Shown in pieces: positions 7,250-13,880 of a stretch of DNA of 16,088 nt. Within the stretch, counting starts at the first letter, position 1, and every line of letters begins with the position of its first letter. The notes beneath the pieces were generated by a model, which saw only the letters and a list, made by a program, of their open reading frames with translations, did not search any database and was not told the origin of the DNA. A program made the position numbers and the translations under genes. Source of the stretch: CAZGOM01 sp964542875 (GTDB taxonomy: Bacteria > Planctomycetota > Phycisphaerae > Phycisphaerales > Phycisphaeraceae); contig CAZIWA010000125.1 of assembly GCA_964542875.1 (NCBI GenBank), forward strand, positions 1 through 16,088, written 5' to 3'.

Positions 7250-8446
7250 CTACTCGTCCCCTGCCTGGCACCAATGCACATCTGCGGATGCACGCGGCAG
7301 CCGAATGCCCCCCATCGTCACCGGTCCCAGGTGATACCCCCCCACCACATACACCCGCCCCGCGTACTCAAACGCCAGCGAATCATCGCACGGTTCCGGC
7401 AGGCTCGTCACCGGCCGCACCGCAAACGTCCTCACATCAAGCGCCCGCACCACATTCAATTCCGTATCCGCACCGTCCAGTTGGGATTCCCCGCCGATCA
7501 CATAAACATACGGCAGCGCCGTCACCAGCCGATGGTCCGCCACTCCTTTTTTCACTCCCAGCACCGGCCCGTCCACCAGTTTCGCCCCCGCTTCATCGAT
7601 CGCATAAAACCATGTCTTCTCCGTCGTGTTGCCGGTCTTGGAATCCTGCCCGCCGACAATCCACACCCGGCCGTCATGCAGCTTCAGTGCCTGCAAGTCA
7701 TCCAGCATCATCGGCATCCGCACATCCAGCAGGGCCGATTCTGACTTGCTCAGGTCCACCACCTCCATCGTGTCCCGTCCTTCACCGCCCACCACCAGCA
7801 ACCGCTTGTCATCCAGCGGCGTAATCGCGCAATACGCCCGCGCCTGGTGCAGTTTGATCGAAGGCAGCCATGTCTGCGTCACCCGGTTGAAGCGATACGC
7901 CCTGTCTCCCCCCACGATCACCGCCACATCGCCCATCAGGCACGCCAGCGGCGCCCGAAGCGGTTTGGCGTCAGGCGCATCAGGCAGCGCCTCGCACGTC
8001 CCGGTTTTCAGGTCGATCAGCTCCGCGGAAAAAATCGGAATCCCCTTGATCACCTGCTTGGTCGCCTGCCCCCCCACCACCAGCAACCGCTCATCATCCA
8101 GCGCCACCTGGGTATGGTTGAACCGCGCCGTCTTAAGCTTGCAGGGCGAAGACCACTGATTGCCCTTGACTTCAAACACCTGCACGCCGTCATTGGCCAA
8201 CCCCGCCTGCCACAGCCCGCCCGTCACCACATACCGGCGGTTTCCCATCAGCGTCCCCGCGGCATCAAACACCCCCACCGGCAACGGCGCCGCTTCACTC
8301 CACTTCACCTTCACCGTCGATGCCTTGGCCGGTTGCGCCTGGCCCGCCGCCCCCTTGGGTGACTGTGGCGGGCTCACCTGCGCATACACCGGTGCCAACC
8401 CCAGCAGCACCGCCAGCCCCGCGCCGATCAACATCCGTGTCTTCAT
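7250..8446 (-). CDS. Exported seven-repeat kelch beta-propeller protein
   Basis: 398 residues. A signal peptide is evident (MKTRM, hydrophobic core to about 20, VYAQV cleavage region), followed by a Pro/Ala/Gln linker, so it is secreted or periplasmic. Seven kelch-type signatures, each a beta strand ending in a Gly-Gly pair, occur at residues 76-77, 125-126, 179-180, 220-221, 265-266, 318-319 and 369-370. The spacing is 41-54 residues, consistent with one complete seven-bladed propeller. No catalytic domain is attached, so a binding or scaffold role is more likely than galactose-oxidase activity. The start at 8446 has GGTGAG 6 nt upstream; an ATG at 8461 adds five residues and is an alternative. 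It is divergent from dapF across about 138 bp and functionally unrelated to it as far as I can see. Confidence 0.85.
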   Translation of the reverse strand: MKTRMLIGAGLAVLLGLAPVYAQVSPPQSPKGAAGQAQPAKASTVKVKWSEAAPLPVGVFDAAGTLMGNRRYVVTGGLWQAGLANDGVQVFEVKGNQWSSPCKLKTARFNHTQVALDDERLLVVGGQATKQVIKGIPIFSAELIDLKTGTCEALPDAPDAKPLRAPLACLMGDVAVIVGGDRAYRFNRVTQTWLPSIKLHQARAYCAITPLDDKRLLVVGGEGRDTMEVVDLSKSESALLDVRMPMMLDDLQALKLHDGRVWIVGGQDSKTGNTTEKTWFYAIDEAGAKLVDGPVLGVKKGVADHRLVTALPYVYVIGGESQLDGADTELNVVRALDVRTFAVRPVTSLPEPCDDSLAFEYAGRVYVVGGYHLGPVTMGGIRLPRASADVHWCQAGDE

Positions 8447-8542
8447 CTTCAACTCACCCATCCCCTATCCCCCTGGCTGCGTCTTCCTTGATCTTCTCTG
8501 CCTCGTCCCTAGTACCTTATCCCGTTTACCTCTTCTCCGCGC

Positions 8543-8548
8543 TATAAT
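8543..8548 (+). promoter_or_regulatory. -10 box of dapF
   Basis: A perfect TATAAT lies 37 nt upstream of the dapF ATG, in the intergenic region shared with the kelch gene. No good -35 hexamer is visible at normal spacing. The ribosome site AAGGA (8572-8576) lies 8 nt before the start. Confidence 0.55.
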
Positions 8549-8584
8549 TTCGCCTCGCCAAATCCACGCACAAGGACATGTGAC

Positions 8585-9499
8585 ATGCGATTCATCAAGA
8601 TGCACGGCATCGGTAACGACTACGTCTACGTCAATGGCTTCACCCAGACCGTCAAAGACCCCGTGGCCACCGCCATCAAGGTCGCAGACCGCCACTTCGG
8701 CGTCGGCGGCGATGGCCTCATCATGGTCGTCGAACCCGATGCAGCCGCCAAGGCCCAGGGAGCGCACGTACGCATGCGCATGTTCAACAATGACGGCAGT
8801 GAATCCGAAATGTGCGGTAACGGCGTCCGCTGTGTCTGTAAGCTCGCCCACGACCACGGCCTCACCACCGCCAACCCCATGAAGGTACAGACCGGCCGCG
8901 GCGTCCTTTCCCTGGCCTACACCACCGACAAGCACGGCAAGGTCGACCAGATCACCGTCGACATGGGCGAGCCCATCCTTGAGGCCGCCAGGATCCCCAC
9001 CGCCATCCCCGGGCTCTCCCCCGACGTGAAAGTCATCAGCGCCCCCATCCCCGCCGAAGCCCTGAACGTCAAGGGCGTCGGTGACTGGGCCGCCGCCTGC
9101 GGCCTCGAACCCGGCATGACCGCCGTCTCCATGGGCAACCCCCACATCACCATCTACGTCAAAGACGTCGCCAAGGTGCCCCTTGAAACCGTTGGCCCCA
9201 TCCTTGAGCGCCACCCCTGGTTCCCCCGCAAGATCAATGTGCACTTCGTCCAGATTCAATCCCCCACCGAAGTGATCATGCGCACCTGGGAACGCGGCTC
9301 GGGCATCACCATGGCCTGCGGCACCGGCGCCTCCGCCGTCTGCGTCGCCGGCGTTCTCACCGGCAAAAACAGCCGCAAGATCCTCGCCCACCTCCCCGGC
9401 GGCGACCTCACCCTCGACTGGCGCCAAGCCGACAACCACCTCTACATGACCGGCCCCGCCACCGAAGTCTTCACCGGCGAATGGAACGAAGCAGAATAA
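8585..9499 (+). CDS. dapF: Diaminopimelate epimerase
   Basis: Converts L,L-diaminopimelate to the meso form, the last shared step toward lysine and the meso-DAP crosslinker of peptidoglycan; a cofactor-independent cytoplasmic enzyme. 304 residues, slightly longer than typical. The N-terminus KMHGIGNDY (5-13) is diagnostic. The two catalytic cysteines are present: C77 in SEMCGNGVRC and C245 in TMACGTGAS. VGGDGL (40-45) and MGNPH (183-187) are further conserved elements, and ERGSG (236-240) precedes the second cysteine as usual. The start is fixed by AAGGA 8 nt upstream and by the family N-terminus. The gene is a single unit: -10 box upstream, strong terminator about 37 nt after the stop. No other lysine gene is near. 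Confidence 0.97.
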   Translation: MRFIKMHGIGNDYVYVNGFTQTVKDPVATAIKVADRHFGVGGDGLIMVVEPDAAAKAQGAHVRMRMFNNDGSESEMCGNGVRCVCKLAHDHGLTTANPMKVQTGRGVLSLAYTTDKHGKVDQITVDMGEPILEAARIPTAIPGLSPDVKVISAPIPAEALNVKGVGDWAAACGLEPGMTAVSMGNPHITIYVKDVAKVPLETVGPILERHPWFPRKINVHFVQIQSPTEVIMRTWERGSGITMACGTGASAVCVAGVLTGKNSRKILAHLPGGDLTLDWRQADNHLYMTGPATEVFTGEWNEAE

Positions 9500-9530
9500 A
9501 GTCCCTCACCCCTCGGCTCGTGTTCCGCAT

Positions 9531-9576
9531 AAAAACAAGAGGTCCGGAGTACAACACTCCGGACCTCTTATATTTT
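9531..9576. terminator. Bidirectional intrinsic terminator between dapF and the membrane-protein gene
   Basis: AAGAGGTCCGGAGT (9537-9550) and its perfect 14-nt complement (9556-9569) enclose loop ACAAC. On the plus strand ATATTTT follows; on the minus strand the AAAAA at 9531-9535 becomes a U-run. It can therefore end both convergent transcripts. Confidence 0.9.
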
Positions 9577-9636
9577 GCTCTTGACTCTTGACGCAGAACA
9601 CAGAACACGCGGCTCTGAATTCCCGACGCGGAATCC

Positions 9637-10305
9637 TCACGGCAACTGAATCTCTCCAAACGCCTCAAAGTAATACCGGAACTTCAGCCGCTTGTTCTTC
9701 ACGCCGGGCTTCACTCCAATCAAAAACTCCAATCGTTGCGGGCCTTGCAGCTTAGGCCCGTCAAGCTCTTGATAAGTGCCTTCGTGATGAATCCGCACCT
9801 GTTCAATGTTGCACGTCTCATCATCCGGCTCGCTGTCGGGAGACCGCGTCACCTTCATGTCATACGGCACCATCAAAAGGTCATCGACATCCCACATCCC
9901 CAGCGTCTTGCCTGACACCGGCATGGGTGTGATGGTCACCTCAACGGCGTAATACTCGCGCGTAATCGGGATCGTCACAGACCCGCCGTCTTTGCCCAAG
10001 TCCATCGTCTCTGCTTCATCATCATCGTCGTCATCATCATCCGCATTCTCCGCACGCTCAGGCGGTTGCGCCGCTTTCACCCCATGCACCTGCGCCTGTG
10101 CCCCCCGCAGCACTTTGCTCTTCATATCAAACAACGCCATCGCACCCCGCTCCAGCATTTTCGTCGCGATCCATTTGAAACTCATCGCCAGCACGATCAG
10201 AAGTCCCAGCAGCACCAGCAGCGTGCCCCACCACGGCAGATAAACCAGCGACAGCGTGATGATCGCAGCGACCACGATGACAGCAACCAATCCCCATGCG
10301 CACAT
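9637..10305 (-). CDS. Small inner-membrane protein with two N-terminal helices and a soluble domain
   Basis: 222 residues, no family recognised. Residues about 4-22 and 26-43 are two strongly hydrophobic helices joined by a short YLPWWG turn, so the chain is a membrane hairpin. Residues 44-80 are amphipathic and basic. An uninterrupted run of eight Asp (89-96) follows in a disordered acidic linker. Residues about 108-222 form a beta-rich domain (YYAVEVTITPMP, RLEFLIGVKP, KFRYYFEAFG) that could be a small sandwich fold. ATG at 10305 has AAGGA 7 nt upstream, a good ribosome site. It converges on dapF across the bidirectional terminator. Real gene on length, start signal and composition; function unknown. 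Confidence 0.75.
   Translation of the reverse strand: MCAWGLVAVIVVAAIITLSLVYLPWWGTLLVLLGLLIVLAMSFKWIATKMLERGAMALFDMKSKVLRGAQAQVHGVKAAQPPERAENADDDDDDDDEAETMDLGKDGGSVTIPITREYYAVEVTITPMPVSGKTLGMWDVDDLLMVPYDMKVTRSPDSEPDDETCNIEQVRIHHEGTYQELDGPKLQGPQRLEFLIGVKPGVKNKRLKFRYYFEAFGEIQLP
10017..10041. repeat. Trinucleotide microsatellite inside the membrane-protein gene
   Basis: A run of ATC/GTC triplets on the plus strand encodes the eight consecutive Asp codons (GAT/GAC) on the minus strand. Such runs can change length by slippage without shifting frame. Confidence 0.6.
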
Positions 10306-10450
10306 GCATCATCCTTTCTAAAACTGTTAAATAAAACTCCGTATCACCGGCAGCTCGCCAGCAACTCGTCGGACGCACAAAACACATCAAAAGCAAACGG
10401 ACTTTCTCCTCGGGACCTGTCCCCTTCCTCACGTCCTTCTTGTGTTTCTT

Positions 10451-10535
10451 TGCCCCATCGGGGCATCACCGCGGGTCAGCGAGTTCTTCGAGCGCAGCCC
10501 GCGGTAAGCCGTTGCTTCGAACAACTCTTATTTTT
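10451..10535 (+). other. Structured intergenic element, possible small RNA
   Basis: The 335-bp gap 10306-10640 has no convincing gene but holds three successive inverted repeats: GCCCC/GGGGC (10452-10464), ACCGCGGG/CCCGCGGT (10468-10475 with 10498-10505), and GTTG/CAAC (10511-10525) followed by TCTTATTTTT. Read on the plus strand, this looks like a small folded transcript ending in a weak terminator. No promoter was identified, and the middle stem has a 22-nt loop. The rest of the gap shows nothing I can name. Confidence 0.3.
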
Positions 10536-10615
10536 CCGCGACCTCGATGATCCCGGAAAGACTCTGCCCAAATCAGCGCCTCAGTATCTCAAAACCCCAT
10601 GACAGGAGATCTTTG

Positions 10616-10639
10616 GAATCCCCCCTCCTCCTGGGATTC
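10616..10639 (-). other. Hairpin immediately after kdsB
   Basis: GAATCCC and GGGATTC are perfect 7-bp inverted arms around a 10-nt loop, starting one base after the kdsB stop codon. No U-run follows on the minus strand, so it may protect the 3' end or act with other factors rather than be a classical terminator. Confidence 0.35.
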
Positions 10640-10640
10640 T

Positions 10641-11402
10641 TCACTTGCTTCGTGCGTTGTACCTTGCCACAAACGCCTCATATTGCTCAGGCGTGTCGAT
10701 CCCCTGGTGCCGGCTCTCCGCCATCACCACTTTGATCTTGTATCCATGTTCGATCGCCCGCAACTGTTCCAGCGATTCTATTTGCTCAAGCGGCGTCGCC
10801 GGCAACGTCACGTACTTCAGCAGAAAGTCCCGCCTGTATGCGTACATCCCCGGGTGCTTGAGGTACCCCACTTTGGATTGCCCCCGCTTGTCACGGTCAT
10901 ACGGAATCAGCGAGCGGCTGAAATAAATCGCATGCCCTAGCTGATTCACGATCAGCTTCACCACGTTCGGGTTCGTCGGATCCTCGTCATCGCGAAACAC
11001 CGACCCCAGCGTCGCCATCGGCGCTTGCGCATCATCCATCAATCCCTGTGCCAGCCGGTCGATCAGCGCCGGCTCGATTTCCGGCTCGTCTCCCTGCACA
11101 TTCACCACCACGCGCGATTCCGCTTCGGGCAACCCCGCCACAACTTCCGCGATTCGGCTGGTTCCATTGGGATGATCCTCACGCGTCATCACTGCTTGCG
11201 CTCCCTGGCTTTCCACCGCTCGTGCGATATCCGCGTGATCCGTCGCCACGATGATCCTCCCGACCAACTTCGCCTGCCTCACCTGATCCACCACGTGGCA
11301 GATCAAAGGCTTGCCGGTTTTGTCGAGGATCAGCTTCCGGGGCAAACGCGTCGAAGCCATGCGCCCGGGAATCACTGCAATCACGTTTCGGTTTTGAGTC
11401 AT
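10641..11402 (-). CDS. kdsB: 3-deoxy-manno-octulosonate cytidylyltransferase (CMP-Kdo synthetase)
   Basis: Activates Kdo with CTP to CMP-Kdo for transfer onto lipid A, a committed step in lipopolysaccharide assembly; cytoplasmic. 253 residues, the family length. Motifs: IPGRMASTRLPRK (11-23), the nucleotide-binding loop, HPNGTSR (77-83), VNVQGDEP (100-107, metal/CTP site), FSRSLIP (161-167), HPGMYAYR (183-190), LEQLRAIEHG (211-220) and GIDTPEQ (234-240). The loop differs slightly from the usual IPARxxSTRLPGK, with Gly for Ala and Arg for Gly. The frame is open to 11489, but the ATG at 11402 matches the family N-terminus and has GGA about 10-12 nt upstream. It supports an outer membrane with Kdo-containing LPS. 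No other Kdo or lipid A gene is in the window. Confidence 0.96.
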   Translation of the reverse strand: MTQNRNVIAVIPGRMASTRLPRKLILDKTGKPLICHVVDQVRQAKLVGRIIVATDHADIARAVESQGAQAVMTREDHPNGTSRIAEVVAGLPEAESRVVVNVQGDEPEIEPALIDRLAQGLMDDAQAPMATLGSVFRDDEDPTNPNVVKLIVNQLGHAIYFSRSLIPYDRDKRGQSKVGYLKHPGMYAYRRDFLLKYVTLPATPLEQIESLEQLRAIEHGYKIKVVMAESRHQGIDTPEQYEAFVARYNARSK

Positions 11403-11434
11403 CGCTTGATTTCCGCTCTGAATCAGGAGTGGTC

Positions 11435-11593
11435 TTGAATGCTGTAAAGTCCGGCAAATACTACATCCGCCAGCAATTTGAACAACCACACCTCCAGGAA
11501 ACCTCCATCTCGCAAGTCATTTCCCCTCCCTCCGATTACTTCAAAGCCTCGTCGCATGGACCCACCCGCAAGCAACGATTCCCCACTTCTTAA
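11435..11593 (+). CDS. Doubtful small ORF, TTG start
   Basis: The 435-bp gap 11403-11837 contains a 52-residue plus-strand frame starting at TTG (11435) with AGGAG (11425-11429) 5 nt before it. The product begins NAVKSGKYYIRQQ and ends KQRFPTS; it is polar, with no domain or membrane helix. Third-position GC (about 59%) is no higher than background, so coding is unsupported apart from the ribosome site. Confidence 0.2.
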   Translation: MNAVKSGKYYIRQQFEQPHLQETSISQVISPPSDYFKASSHGPTRKQRFPTS

Positions 11594-11692
11594 ATTCTTC
11601 TCCTAAACATCAGACATCGGACATCCTCCCTCCAACCAGACTGGCTTTACCCAGAAACTCTAAGGTAGGTCGGATGAAGCGTCTCCTTTTTC

Positions 11693-11714
11693 TCGGCTTT
11701 ATGTGCAAAGCCGA
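11693..11714. other. Hairpin downstream of the porin terminator
   Basis: TCGGCTTT and AAAGCCGA are perfect 8-bp arms around ATGTGC. There is no T-run on either exit side. It lies about 40 bp beyond the porin terminator in the otherwise empty kdsB-porin gap; role unknown. Confidence 0.35.
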
Positions 11715-11753
11715 TCAGGCCCCAGACCCTCAAAACCCCGGTCCCCTCCCAAT

Positions 11754-11790
11754 AAAAAAACTCCGGCGTGCCTTGGAAGGCACGCCGGAG
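11754..11790 (-). terminator. Intrinsic terminator of the porin gene
   Basis: CTCCGGCGTGCC (11761-11772) pairs perfectly with GGCACGCCGGAG (11779-11790) around TTGGAA. On the minus strand seven U follow (A-run 11754-11760). It lies 48 nt past the porin stop. A strong GC-rich stem suits a highly transcribed gene. Confidence 0.92.
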
Positions 11791-11837
11791 CATGTAGTCA
11801 TGATCAAATCATGTGGCTGCTTGCGCAACCGCTTGAT

Positions 11838-13385
11838 TTAGAACTGGAGCTGGAACTGAGCGCGCAGGACGAGCTGGTTCTCAGCGTTGGCGCCGGGAGC
11901 GACTGCGTCGGGCAGGAGGCCTGCGCCGGCGAAGGTGCCGCCAGAGGTGCCGCCGATAGAGCCAGCGGTGACCGAGTCGATCGCCCAAATCATGTCGAAG
12001 GTGAACTTGGCATCATTCTTCTTGAAGTACCAGTTGTAACCAGCGGTGATCAGGTTCGCATCGTGCGCGGTGCCGTCAAACGTGCCGGGACCACCGAAGA
12101 ACGCAGGGTCTTCGTTGCGGCTGCGGTCGAAGGTGAGGAATTCGTAACGGATGAAGGGCTGGATGACGTCCGGGATAACGAAGTAACCAGCCTGCACCAG
12201 GAAGCCGTAGTCGGAGTACTGACCACCAGCCAGAGGACCGGCGGAGAGGGGGTCAGCGCTGCCGCCAGACAGGCCGTGGTGGCCGTTGGCCGAGGCGAAC
12301 AGGGTCAGGCCGTTAGCCTTGTAGCCGATGTCCGTGGTCCACAGCAGGGCGTCGTTGTTCCGGGGAAGAGCCGGGTTGACGCTGGGGCCTGCGGTCAGGA
12401 ACGCGTTCTGGTTCACGCGGCTGTCCTGGAAGTGGACGCCGGCGCCGACGAACAGGGACTTTTCTTCGCCAGACCAGCTGGAGAAGTCGTTCCAGCTCGC
12501 CCAGTCACCAAACACCTTGTAGTCAACGCGGCCGGTGAGGGCGTAGTTGACGGTGTCGTTGACGAAGCTGTTGCCGGCCGCGCCGGAGATGAAGGAGTAG
12601 TTGCCGGTCGCGCCAGTGGCGGTCACGGGGGCGGGGCCACCGATTTCACCCGAGCGGGCGCCATCGTTGATGCCACCCGAAACACGCCAGGTGTTTTCGG
12701 TGTAGGTCGCTTCGATGCCTTCCGTGAAGCCCACGTTGAAGGCTTCGTTCACGGCCGAACGTTCCACAGCCAGCTGAGAGCCGGAGGAAACGAGTTCTTC
12801 GCGGGAGAACGCAGCCTTGAAGCGACCGCCGGTGAAGGCGAGCTTGTCGGACCACTTGTAGTTCAGGTAAGCGTAGTCAACGCCAACCGCGCTGGTGTTC
12901 TGGTTAGCGCTCAGACGAACGAAGTAGCCGATCTTGGGCGAACCGATGTTGCCCTTGAACCACAGCTGCACGCGGCGCATTTCAAAGCCGGTCGACACGT
13001 CGTGGGACGTAGTCGTCGTGCTGGGCTGGCTCTTGCGAAGGTTCGCAACGTAGCGGGCCTGGATACGGCCGCCGAGCTGGAGGAGGAACTTGCCGTCCTC
13101 GGAAGCGATGAAGAAACCCTTGTTGTAACCAGCGGTCGCGCCGGTGCCCTGCAGGCTTGCACGGGTGTCCGCGTCGGACAGGACTTCCTTCACCAGCGCC
13201 TTGACTTCGTCACGGCGAGCATCATTCATCCAGCTGCCGCCGGACTTCATGGTGTTCAGTTCCGCGCGAAGAGCCGCAACTTCAGCCTTGAGGTTTTCAG
13301 ACGACGCATCCGCGCCGAATGCCATTGAGCCGAAGGTCGCTGCAGACAGGGCTCCCACGAGAGCCAGGTGACGACGTTGAATCAT
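11838..13385 (-). CDS. Outer-membrane porin, phosphate-selective porin O/P-like
   Basis: 515 residues from the ATG at 13385, which has AAGGA about 9 nt upstream; an in-frame ATG at 13445 would precede the signal peptide by 20 unlikely residues. MIQRRHLALVGALSAATFG is a signal peptide with cleavage near residue 24-27. Residues about 28-47 (ENLKAEVAALRAELNTM) form a short coiled coil that could trimerise in the periplasm. From about residue 85 the chain alternates like beta strands (FLLQLGGRIQARY, FEMRRVQLWFKG, YAYLNYKW, LAFTGGRFKAAFSREEL). It ends in LVLRAQFQLQF, the terminal Phe signature of barrels inserted by BamA. The pattern GR, R-W-KG, GRFK and internal Gly-Asn loops resembles the OprO/OprP family; ion preference cannot be judged. 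The codon mix, richer in CTG, GAA and GTT than its neighbours, and the strong terminator suggest high expression. Confidence 0.88.
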   Translation of the reverse strand: MIQRRHLALVGALSAATFGSMAFGADASSENLKAEVAALRAELNTMKSGGSWMNDARRDEVKALVKEVLSDADTRASLQGTGATAGYNKGFFIASEDGKFLLQLGGRIQARYVANLRKSQPSTTTTSHDVSTGFEMRRVQLWFKGNIGSPKIGYFVRLSANQNTSAVGVDYAYLNYKWSDKLAFTGGRFKAAFSREELVSSGSQLAVERSAVNEAFNVGFTEGIEATYTENTWRVSGGINDGARSGEIGGPAPVTATGATGNYSFISGAAGNSFVNDTVNYALTGRVDYKVFGDWASWNDFSSWSGEEKSLFVGAGVHFQDSRVNQNAFLTAGPSVNPALPRNNDALLWTTDIGYKANGLTLFASANGHHGLSGGSADPLSAGPLAGGQYSDYGFLVQAGYFVIPDVIQPFIRYEFLTFDRSRNEDPAFFGGPGTFDGTAHDANLITAGYNWYFKKNDAKFTFDMIWAIDSVTAGSIGGTSGGTFAGAGLLPDAVAPGANAENQLVLRAQFQLQF

Positions 13386-13462
13386 GATCGCATTTCCTTG
13401 TAAAAAGGTGCCAGGTTTTGGCCACCGATCCTTCGGCGGCATCAACGCTTCCGATACAGTCC

Positions 13463-13483
13463 GCTTCTGCCACTCACAGAAGC
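13463..13483 (-). promoter_or_regulatory. Hairpin in the porin leader
   Basis: GCTTCTG and CAGAAGC are perfect 7-bp arms around a 7-nt loop, about 78 nt upstream of the porin ATG. In the leader RNA it could stabilise the message or regulate it; it lacks a U-run. Confidence 0.35.
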
Positions 13484-13534
13484 ATTAATCTGACGAACAC
13501 AATGAACTCGGGTTCAAAAACTCAACCATACAAA

Positions 13535-13590
13535 AAACGCGGCTCGGCGTTTGGCGTAACAGTTTAGATCAATCTACGAAGCCTTTGCAA
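13535..13590 (-). promoter_or_regulatory. Candidate porin promoter with a hairpin near the start site
   Basis: In the 495-bp gap 13386-13880, TTGCAA (13585-13590) and TAAACT (13561-13566) on the minus strand are spaced 18 bp, each matching consensus at four of six bases. Transcription would start near 13554. An inverted repeat AAACGC/GCGTTT (13535-13552), followed on the minus strand by U-run, lies just inside the transcript and could be a 5' stem or a weak attenuator. The rest of the gap holds further small palindromes but no gene. Confidence 0.3.
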
Positions 13591-13708
13591 GCTGAATCGT
13601 AAACCGACCTGCTTTCGTGGATAACTGTCCGATAATAAATCCCTCACCGGACACTCATCCACCTATCCCGAATCCTGTAACGATTCTCATCGTCACAAAA
13701 ACAGATGA

Positions 13709-13730
13709 AACTTGAAAAAATCTTCAAGTT
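13709..13730. repeat. 8-bp inverted repeat between the porin and truD
   Basis: AACTTGAA and TTCAAGTT are perfect arms around AAAATC. It lies about 150 bp before truD and 320 bp before the porin, so it could be an operator for either, or chance in AT-rich DNA. Confidence 0.3.
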
Positions 13731-13868
13731 CAACCTATTTCGCGGATCAAGGTACCCAGCACAATCCCTTTTTGCAAGGCCGCTCCCCTCATCCTTTGAC
13801 CGGAGAACCAAGCATACACACCCCACACACTCCTTTATCCCCATCACCGCCCTCGCCAATACGCTCGC

Positions 13869-13874
13869 TAAAAT
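13869..13874 (+). promoter_or_regulatory. -10-like box directly before truD (possible leaderless start)
   Basis: TAAAAT ends 6 nt before the truD ATG, and no Shine-Dalgarno sequence is present. A start site at or next to the ATG would give a leaderless mRNA. No -35 hexamer is evident. Confidence 0.35.
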
Positions 13875-13880
13875 CACCCC

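Noticed and set aside
8465..9439. 324-codon open frame on the minus strand opposite dapF
   Set aside because: The composition is Gly/Asp/His/Val-rich low complexity, which is what the complement of a C-ending codon bias gives. dapF on the plus strand has both catalytic cysteines.
11799..11813. CATGAT/ATCATG inverted repeat just after the porin stop
   Set aside because: Short and AT-rich with a 3-nt loop; the strong terminator right after it explains the region better.
11703..13328. 541-codon open frame on the plus strand opposite the porin
   Set aside because: It is an antisense shadow: the minus-strand frame has a signal peptide, barrel strands, terminal Phe, ribosome site and terminator. 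The product is a Gly/Val/Ala/Glu-rich sequence with no domain.
13644..13877. 77-residue minus-strand frame upstream of truD
   Set aside because: No ribosome site, and it lies across the AT-rich regulatory gap; the Cys-containing sequence shows no regular motif.
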